Assembly (NCBI GenBank): GCA_009733715.1
Contig: WMKJ01000143.1
Location: 1 to 26,213 of the forward strand
Source of the DNA: Herpomyces periplanetae
Taxonomy: Eukaryota; Ascomycota; Laboulbeniomycetes; Herpomycetales; Herpomycetaceae
Direction of reading: 5' to 3'
DNA length: 26,213 nucleotides
The notes beneath the pieces were generated by a model. The model was not told where the DNA came from and ran no database searches. It saw nothing but the letters and a program-made list of their open reading frames with translations. This document shows, piece after piece, positions 20,249 to 26,213 of the stretch. Made by a program: the position numbers and the translations under genes. Position 1 is the first letter of the stretch. Each line of letters starts with the position of its first letter.

Positions 20249-21566
20249 ATAATATGTTATACTAAGCAAATAAACTTTTACAGTTGGAGCTTATGTCTGC
20301 CCAAACAATATTTGATCACCCACGTCCAAACGCAAAACTGATGCAGTACCGAAAGAATCGATACTATCATACTCAATGATCAAAATAGGCTAGGAAAATG
20401 AAAGGGAACACAAATTCGACAATAGGTATAGGTATTCCTCAAGAGGTAAGTTATCGGTATGTTGAAAAAATTTGATGAATTGTAAGAACAACCCAAATTT
20501 AAAGTAAACCGATAGATTAGAAACAAGTTGAATATATAGACTAGATATAATAACTGTTCAGATTAGGAGAGTTGAAGAATGGATGAAGAATTTGATTATG
20601 AAACTTGGTAATGTCCATCAATTTCATGAGTGGAGAGTTCAACACGTGGAATAGCTAATGAAAATCCCAAAGATGTTTATTTAGATTTGGATAATACTGC
20701 AAAAGAATACAGAGTAAGTAGAGTATTCTTCTGCACATATCCTGTGAAAATAAAGTAGAAAAAATAGCTAAAGGGTAGAAAAAATATGTAAACCGTGGAA
20801 TAGTATTAAGTATAGAATGGAACCAGAGGAATAAATGTATAGTGTAAAGCCAACAGGGCCAACTAATTAATGATACAAGACAAGAGTAGATGAGACTATA
20901 TGAGAGGATGCAAGACGAAACGGAGTAGGAATTAAGACGAAGTATGAAAATTCTAGTGAGAGATGCTGAATTAAAGAGAAAGTAAATGGAAATGTTCAAG
21001 TTTATGATAAAATCTCGAAAACTTTGCGGAAAAATCGCTTACAAAGCCATTCGGCATCCCGAGAAGCGGCTTATGTAATAACATTACATAAGCGATGTTT
21101 TAATGTGGAACACGACGAATTTAAGGTCGAAGTGACGGGATGGAATGTGAAAGATGGAGATACTTTTTTTTGATTTCGTGATTTGATAAAAACTTTCTTT
21201 TCTATTAAAATTCAAGTTTCATATAAAATTCTTCATTCTTATTTGTCCTATATATTTGGCATCTAACTCAATTTCTTCCAGCTTTGCCTTTTTACCACCC
21301 TCTTTCCCTCCCCCACATCTTACTCCTCTCTCATCCTCAACTTGGAACGTTTTATACAAGTCATGTGACACATGCTTGGTGCTTCCTGATGTCCTTTTTG
21401 TTGCATTATTGGGAACTATAAAGACCTGTTTCATCCTTTTACTAATTCGTCTCTTGTTATCTGTACCGATTAACTCTTTGCATTAAAAAATTCCCAAGTT
21501 TAGTTTCAAGGACGGTTTTTTCCATTTCCCCCTTACCCGAACACGCATTTATTTTGTTTATTCTCC
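20249..21566. other. Gene-poor region with ambiguous open stretches
   Basis: 1.3 kb with no gene I can support. Short open stretches with acceptable-looking residues occur on both strands. On + there is a 67-codon open run at 20970-21170, a small ATG frame at 20294, and two frames separated by a GTAAGT donor at 20446 and a TTCAG acceptor near 20560. On - there is a frame ending in VGDQILFGQT near 20292. No single splicing model joins them and none matches a family I recognise. A perfect 11-bp inverted repeat lies at 21069-21093. The last 300 bases are pyrimidine-rich, as expected for the leader of the gene at 21567. Confidence 0.4.
21069..21093. repeat. Perfect 11-bp inverted repeat with 3-base spacer
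   Basis: GCTTATGTAAT at 21069-21079, spacer AAC, then ATTACATAAGC at 21083-21093. Each arm contains TTATGTAA, which resembles bZIP half-palindromes. It could be a regulatory site or a small hairpin. Confidence 0.6.
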
Positions 21567-22932
21567 ATGAACGATTTTACTTTACTCGGGATATCATCCT
21601 TGGAGGTATTGCACATCACTTTTCGAGGGTTTGATGAACTCTTGACTAAACTTGTCTCTTTAAATGAAGAGTGTAAAAAGTTACGATCGCTAACTTCTTC
21701 CGTGAGTAATATTTTGCCTCTTCTCCCTTTCATCTTAAATACATAAACTTTCGATGATGATTCACCAAAATTTAGCTCTAGATCAGATACAACTTTGTTG
21801 TTTATGATGGAGAATTTCTACGATTTTATCTGATTGTTGTGTCTATATGGATTATTTCGCATCACCTTTTACCATTTATACCTGTGCCTTTTTCTTTCAA
21901 TATATCTAACTTGTATCGAAACAGGTGCAACAAAGGGATAATGAAAACTCTACCTCCCTACCTCCACCCTCTATCCCCATAGATCATTCCACCATCAATT
22001 CAGAACATCCTTGCTTCCAAAATTTATCGTTACCGGAGAAAGTTAGCCATGTCTTTGGCCTTGATAATTCTGATTTAGAGTACAATTCTGCCATGCTTGC
22101 CGCTTATGTTATTGATCAATACCGAAAATTGAATTCGCATACCAAAACAAAGTGTCCTTTCAAATCAGATAATGAGTATTCCACACAATTGTCAAAATTA
22201 CGTTCTATCATCTCATCGCGTAACAATAATGTTTTGGATGATCTTGGTAACTCCCCATGTACCCCATTCAATATGAGCAAGTTAGAATCTTCTCACACCA
22301 AATCAAGAGATGATGCATCATCCGATAGTCTTTTGTCCGTCGAAGATCCCATCGCTGCGGAACTTTACAATAAACAAGATGTATCAAATATACAAGAATC
22401 AAAACCTGGAAAAATGCCCACAGTATGTCCCATGCGATTCTTGAACAAACACACCCCCAAAGAGATTTCGGAATACTTTGAAAAGCACAAACATGACGTT
22501 CCAAAAAGTCATGTTTCTTGTGTCAAAAAGTATCGAGTCAACGCTGAACTTGCTCAACAGCTTGATGAAAAATATGGAGATCTTGTTCACATGGTTCGTG
22601 CTTTAAGCTTGCAACATCAGTCTTACTTCCCGGAATTCCGTAAAGACGGCACATCAAAGCCATCCTTTACTACAAATGATCGTGTCCGATCCTGGGTGGA
22701 GGATCTTATTCAGACAGATCAAGGTGTTGTAAACAAGCAATCCGTGGAGGATTCTACAGATCCATCTATTAATCAATTACCGGATATACAATTTAGTGAA
22801 TCACCTCCATTACATGGTCAATATACATATCATGAATTACACTATCCCCAAAGATCTGAAACTCCTGGGTTTCCTATTCACGATCCAACGTCCAGTAGGT
22901 TTAAAATTACCAACAATAGGTCAGCACAATAG
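21567..22932 (+). CDS. Conserved fungal protein of unknown function (CPMRFL block)
   Basis: Two exons, 21567-21701 and 21925-22932, joined by a 223-base intron (donor GTGAGT at 21702; branch CTAAC at 21906-21910; acceptor ACAG at 21924) that falls between codons; 380 residues. Exon 1 encodes a 45-residue leader starting MNDFTLLGISSLEVLHITFR, with an amphipathic, heptad-like second half (ELLTKLVSLNEECKKLR). Exon 2 has no ATG before its codon 57, which is why an upstream exon is needed. The best-defined part is residues 213-275: CPMRFLNKHTPKEISEYFEK, then HKHDVPKSHVSCVKKYR and LDEKYGDLVHMVRAL. Two Cys and several His in this block could bind metal, but no standard zinc-finger spacing is present. 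I recall similar blocks in uncharacterised ascomycete proteins and know no assigned function. The rest is polar and probably disordered. Convergent with PSF3. Confidence 0.78.
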
Positions 22933-23511
22933 AACATCGTCAAATCTGTGATCGGGATCAAACCATTAATGTTTAAAATAACTATTATGGTAATGATTAT
23001 GAGTATCAAAATCACAATTCTTAATGTGGCAGAACCCAGTTGTAGCCAAGTTGAGAGTCACTGATAAGTAATTTACTCGATCAATTAGTAGGGAATACAC
23101 ATTTACAATCACGCCTTAACTTTAAGCCCATCCATGCAAACGCAAGATTTGTTTTAACACTTTTTTAACCCAATACTATTTCCACATCTTCCCATCTGTT
23201 TCCTCTTTCAACTCTCACCATCTAACACTCCTTCCATCCCTTCCCAAACTTCCAATTCACCATTAGATCCACCGTTTTTGGCACCTTCCTCTGTCAATTA
23301 TCACTAGAATATGTAGGGCTTAATTCCTTCTAGAACAATGTTCCTTGATAAGTTAGTGTGTTAAATTGATATTCCGTATTCATTTCTATGACCTCATGTT
23401 TGTCTTGTTTGGGATGTAGTTTATATGGCAGATTGTTCAATCAGCTTGTGAGTTCCATCTTCAGGTACCTATTCACCCAAGAATAATAGGTAAAGCAATC
23501 TTGGGCATATA
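22933..23511. other. Convergent intergenic region
   Basis: 579 bases between the stop of the unknown gene (+) and the PSF3 stop (-). It includes a C/T-rich stretch at about 23160-23300. I see nothing coding or RNA-like. Confidence 0.5.
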
Positions 23512-24601
23512 TTATTTTCTTGCGACACTTCCCAACCAATTTTTAACGGCTTTTGCACCTTCAGAAATTTGTTTGAAAACTAGTTGTTCCCATTATATTA
23601 GTATACGTCGTATTTAATAGGCGTAATGCATTGGGAATTATCTTAAAACATTTTGCGTTGGATGGGAAATGTTTCAAGAATTGCACGTGATTTGTAACCA
23701 CATTTGTATAACCAAGTCGGGAAATGGTGGAGGGAAAAGTATTAACTTACGCATTTTTTCATGCTCATCAAGTCCATGAAAGAATTCTGCTTCACCACCG
23801 TATTCATTACGTGGGTGATGCGCATAATCGGCAATGTCATTGGCGCGTATTTTAAATGACTAGAGAATTTTTGAATGTAAGAGCAGATATACTTGGATTT
23901 AGCATATGGGCTCTATTAAGCAAAAGCAACCTACATAGCTGAGAATTTCATTTAGCTCGTCATCTTCAAATATCTCTAGCACACGTGTGCCTAGAGCGTA
24001 AAAGTATGATGCAAGACTGCGTAAATTTACGGGGCGTGGATCGGCACGTAGAGCGTTCAAAACCCTGTGAGAAAACGCCTCGGGAAATTCTAGTGTAACA
24101 AAGCTAGTTTGTGAATCAAATTGACTGTAATCCTAAAACATTAGTCAAATATACCTTCAAATAATTTACTAGGGCAATAGATAATGATATCAAACACATT
24201 GTATGGTTTGATCATCAATCGAAAATATTAAAATCGCTATATGCGGAAAAGTTTTTGCAGTGTACCTTAGTGCAAGCATCCAAGCAAGCCAAAAGGGCAA
24301 CTCAACTTGTGTGCCTTGTTCAATCTATAAGTGAATCGCGTTTGATAAAGACTTCAGACTCGTGAACAAAACTTTTACTCATTGTATACACACCTCGTCA
24401 ACATCCGTCTCAAGTCCAATAAAATTGGCAAGACCGGGAACGGTTAGCTCAAACTTGCAAGGAACTTTCTACATATTCTTTGTCAGTTCTAAATCAAACT
24501 TTAAAATTTAAACTTTCGTATGGGTTAATTAAGATGATGTACGACAATTCCTATCTAACCTGGGCATCAGTCAAAATCGCATCCAAATCATAATACGACA
24601 T
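23512..24601 (-). CDS. PSF3: GINS complex subunit Psf3 (six exons)
   Basis: Read by splicing on the minus strand: exons 24601-24560, 24468-24394, 24324-24266, 24124-23935, 23859-23751 and 23579-23512; 180 residues. Introns are 91, 69, 141, 75 and 171 bases; donors are GTTAGA, GTGTGT, GTACAC, GTAGGT and GTAAGT; all ends are GT..AG and every junction keeps phase. Psf3 is one of four subunits of GINS, which joins Cdc45 and Mcm2-7 as the replicative CMG helicase. Seen: N-terminal MSYYDLDAILTDAQ-KVPCKF, then ELTVPGLANFIGLE; VELPFWLAWMLAL; VTLEFPEAFSHRVLNALRAD; VNLRSLASYFYALGTRVLEI; DYAHHPRN; FFHGLDEHEKM; and C-terminal ISEGAKAVKNWLGSVARK. Order and length match the family (about 180-210). It is divergent from BLM10. 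The third intron uses ACAG rather than a nearer TTTTAG, which would shift the frame to an early stop. Confidence 0.93.
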
Positions 24602-25655
24602 AATAGATAGCAGTAGGGTTATCACTAATTAAACAACTTCAAAAATTAATGACACTTTACCAAGTCCACTAGTAAAACTGTCTAATAATAACTATTCTGA
24701 ATTGTTTAACAAGGAAAATCTCCTTCTGTTATCCTACCCAACACTACCTCAAAACATCAAATTTCAAGTTTTACAAGCACCGCCACGCTATCTGCCCTGA
24801 CCAAGTGTGGCGGCTTTTATCAACTGGGTATACTATACACCAGTGGCTAAATTTATCGCAAAATAACGTCATATCTTTGAGCTAGTATAACACACGAGTA
24901 ATTAAGGGTAAAATTTATGTGGTGAATCGTGTTGGTTTGAAATCATTTTGGCAAATTATTAAATCTAATTTATACAGTAGGTTTTGGTCTTAAAGAGCTA
25001 TACAAGTCAAGTTACATTCTCATACATATTTTCCACCACCTCGTCTCTTCCTTTTCCTCTTCAAACCCACCTGGTCCCAACACTTACGTCACATGGCCAT
25101 CAGGTGACTCTCCAAATCATTTACGTAACTAGCTTCCGGACTATTTAGTTTACCCGAATAGGTCAGTCTAGTTTACACGAACTTGGTGGAAAAAGTTAAC
25201 GAGACAGCACAAAACAACACGATAATTTCCTTTTTAAACTATCATAATATCACTTGGAGGTTTTTTATTCATTTTTATCAACCTTAAACGCAAATTCATT
25301 GACATTTATCCTCTACTAAAAATCATGTATTTTCAGTACCACGAATAACATACCCCTGTTGGCCCATTCATCTACCCGTCTTATTCCTTTATCGACGAGA
25401 GTTTGGATTTTTTTCAACACCAAAATTTTTTGAGGTCCTTCGTACGAAATTCACCACCTAATTGAAACTTTTTTTACTTTTGTCAATCAAGTATTGTGCT
25501 TAAAGACTTTCTAACTATAAAAAATTAATCGGGCCCTTGATTTTTTTACCATTATTTTCTTATACCCCATACCATTTTGCATACGAATTTCCATTCACCC
25601 TGGTAGCTCGAATTTACTGATCAACTACTTATTGAAAGTATCACGAATACTTGCC
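24602..25655. promoter_or_regulatory. Divergent promoter PSF3 / BLM10
   Basis: 1.05 kb between two outward-facing genes. It holds an inverted repeat CCGCCAC (24780-24786) / GTGGCGG (24807-24813) and a bZIP site TTACGTCA at 25084-25091 (complement of the TGACGTAA at 1276). I found neither an exact Rpn4/PACE site (GGTGGCAAA), which might be expected for a proteasome gene, nor ACGCGT, which is common before replication genes. No hidden exon was recognised. Confidence 0.45.
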
Positions 25656-26213
25656 ATGCCAGATATAGATGATACTGCCGGAACTTTCCAAGCGTTGGGA
25701 ACTACAAACATTTCTACGCGACAGGAAAATTCCTATACTCACTCTCCGAAAATCGATTCTACTAAAAATTCCATTCATAATTCGCATCACCAGTTAGTCT
25801 CGGTAAAACCTCCAAAGTTTCCTTATATCAGTCTTCTTCCGTATTCGGTAGAAACGGCTCATGATGCTTTAGTTAATCTAAACGTATGCATCGATAACTT
25901 ATACATAGCAATATCCTCTCGAGATATAGCTCCCGGTGTACTGCATTGGTCGCGAGAAATTCGCAATTGGCTTTCAATGAAGTATCATCTTCCGGTAATG
26001 TATCATGCCAAACTAACTAAAGCTTATTATCACCTCATTCTAGCACCTGGCTTGAGTGGAGGGTTAAGTGAACGCTTGATCAATACGTATCACCTATTAA
26101 CAAAGTAATTGCCTTTGCTTTTAATCTGTTCAAATACTCTGTTGAATCTAACTCTCATCGGTTAGACGTAACGACTACATGATACCCGGGAAAGATCTTG
26201 TCTTAGATTGGAG
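25656..26213 (+). CDS. BLM10: Proteasome activator Blm10/PA200, 5' part (runs off window)
   Basis: Start of a large gene cut by the window edge. Exon 1 is 25656-26104; intron 26105-26165 (61 bases, donor GTAATT, branch CTAAC near 26149, acceptor TTAG); exon 2 begins at 26166 and continues past 26213. Seen: a polar leader (1-50), then PYSVETAHDALVNLNVCIDN, ARDIAPGVLHW-type segment SRDIAPGVLHWSREIRNWLS, LPVMYHAKLTKAYYHLILAP and, across the splice, TYHLLTK-RNDYMIPGKDLVLDW, which is the N-terminal pattern of fungal Blm10 (family: 'PGKDLVLDWKPL'). Blm10/PA200 is a roughly 200-kDa HEAT-repeat protein that caps the 20S proteasome. The open frame has an upstream TTG at 25632; 25656 is the first ATG. 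Only about 164 of about 1,800-2,000 residues are visible, so intactness cannot be judged. Confidence 0.85.

Noticed and set aside
20269-20269. Upstream TTG starts for the Uds1 gene, and likewise TTG/GTG starts at 1206, 5023, 10859, 12421 and 25632
   Set aside because: Non-ATG starts are not expected for fungal nuclear genes; the first in-frame ATG was used in each case.
20294-20380. Small + strand ATG frame (MSAQTIFDHPRPNAKL...) 45 bases from the Uds1 start
   Set aside because: Only 28 codons, no clear donor, and the minus strand is equally open here; kept only as part of the unresolved region.
20655-20999. 114-codon minus-strand frame encoding a hydrophobic, Ser/Leu/Tyr-rich protein
   Set aside because: Lies on the pyrimidine-rich strand, resembles intron or leader sequence, and matches no membrane protein family I know.

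Overview
The window looks like nuclear DNA from an ascomycete fungus. Several proteins belong to fungal or ascomycete-type families (INO80 subunit Ies4, an Uds1-domain coiled-coil protein, a YAT-family amino acid permease). Introns have GT..AG ends and CTAAC/CTGAC-like branch sites. Dynactin p27 and a DNAJC9-type J protein argue against a close relative of baker's yeast. An early-branching or Taphrinomycotina-like ascomycete is possible, but I cannot place it from sequence alone. I see no tRNA or rRNA gene, CRISPR array, transposon or viral remnant.

Layout: a dynactin subunit 6-like gene (-, 298-1059) and a DNAJC9-like histone co-chaperone (+, 1687-2784) share a divergent promoter. A long, GATA-rich upstream region (2785-5049) precedes a general amino acid permease (+, 5050-6753). 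The permease converges on KGD1, the 2-oxoglutarate dehydrogenase E1 gene (-, 6974-10312). KGD1 shares a divergent promoter, carrying a Z-DNA-type tract and a G-quadruplex motif, with IES4 (+, 10868-11740, one intron). GID1 (+, 12430-14951, one intron) and a dehydrodolichyl diphosphate synthase (+, 15468-17014, one intron) follow in tandem. An Uds1-domain coiled-coil gene (-, 17357-20248) converges on them. After 1.3 kb without a convincing gene come a conserved fungal protein of unknown function (+, 21567-22932, one intron) and PSF3, a GINS subunit with five introns (-, 23512-24601). PSF3 is divergent from the 5' end of BLM10/PA200 (+, 25656 to the window edge, one intron inside).

These are mostly housekeeping genes: mitochondrial TCA flux, amino acid uptake, regulated protein degradation (GID E3, proteasome activator), chromatin (INO80, histone chaperoning), replication (GINS), dolichol synthesis and cytoskeleton/septation. 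There is no operon logic; any coupling would come from shared divergent promoters. PSF3, the first exon of the unknown gene, the second exon of BLM10 and the middle part of the prenyltransferase were recovered by reading splice sites, because those exons are too short to stand out as open frames. No exotic new system is evident. The most novel item is the conserved protein of unknown function at 21567-22932; several promoter sequence motifs also deserve a check.
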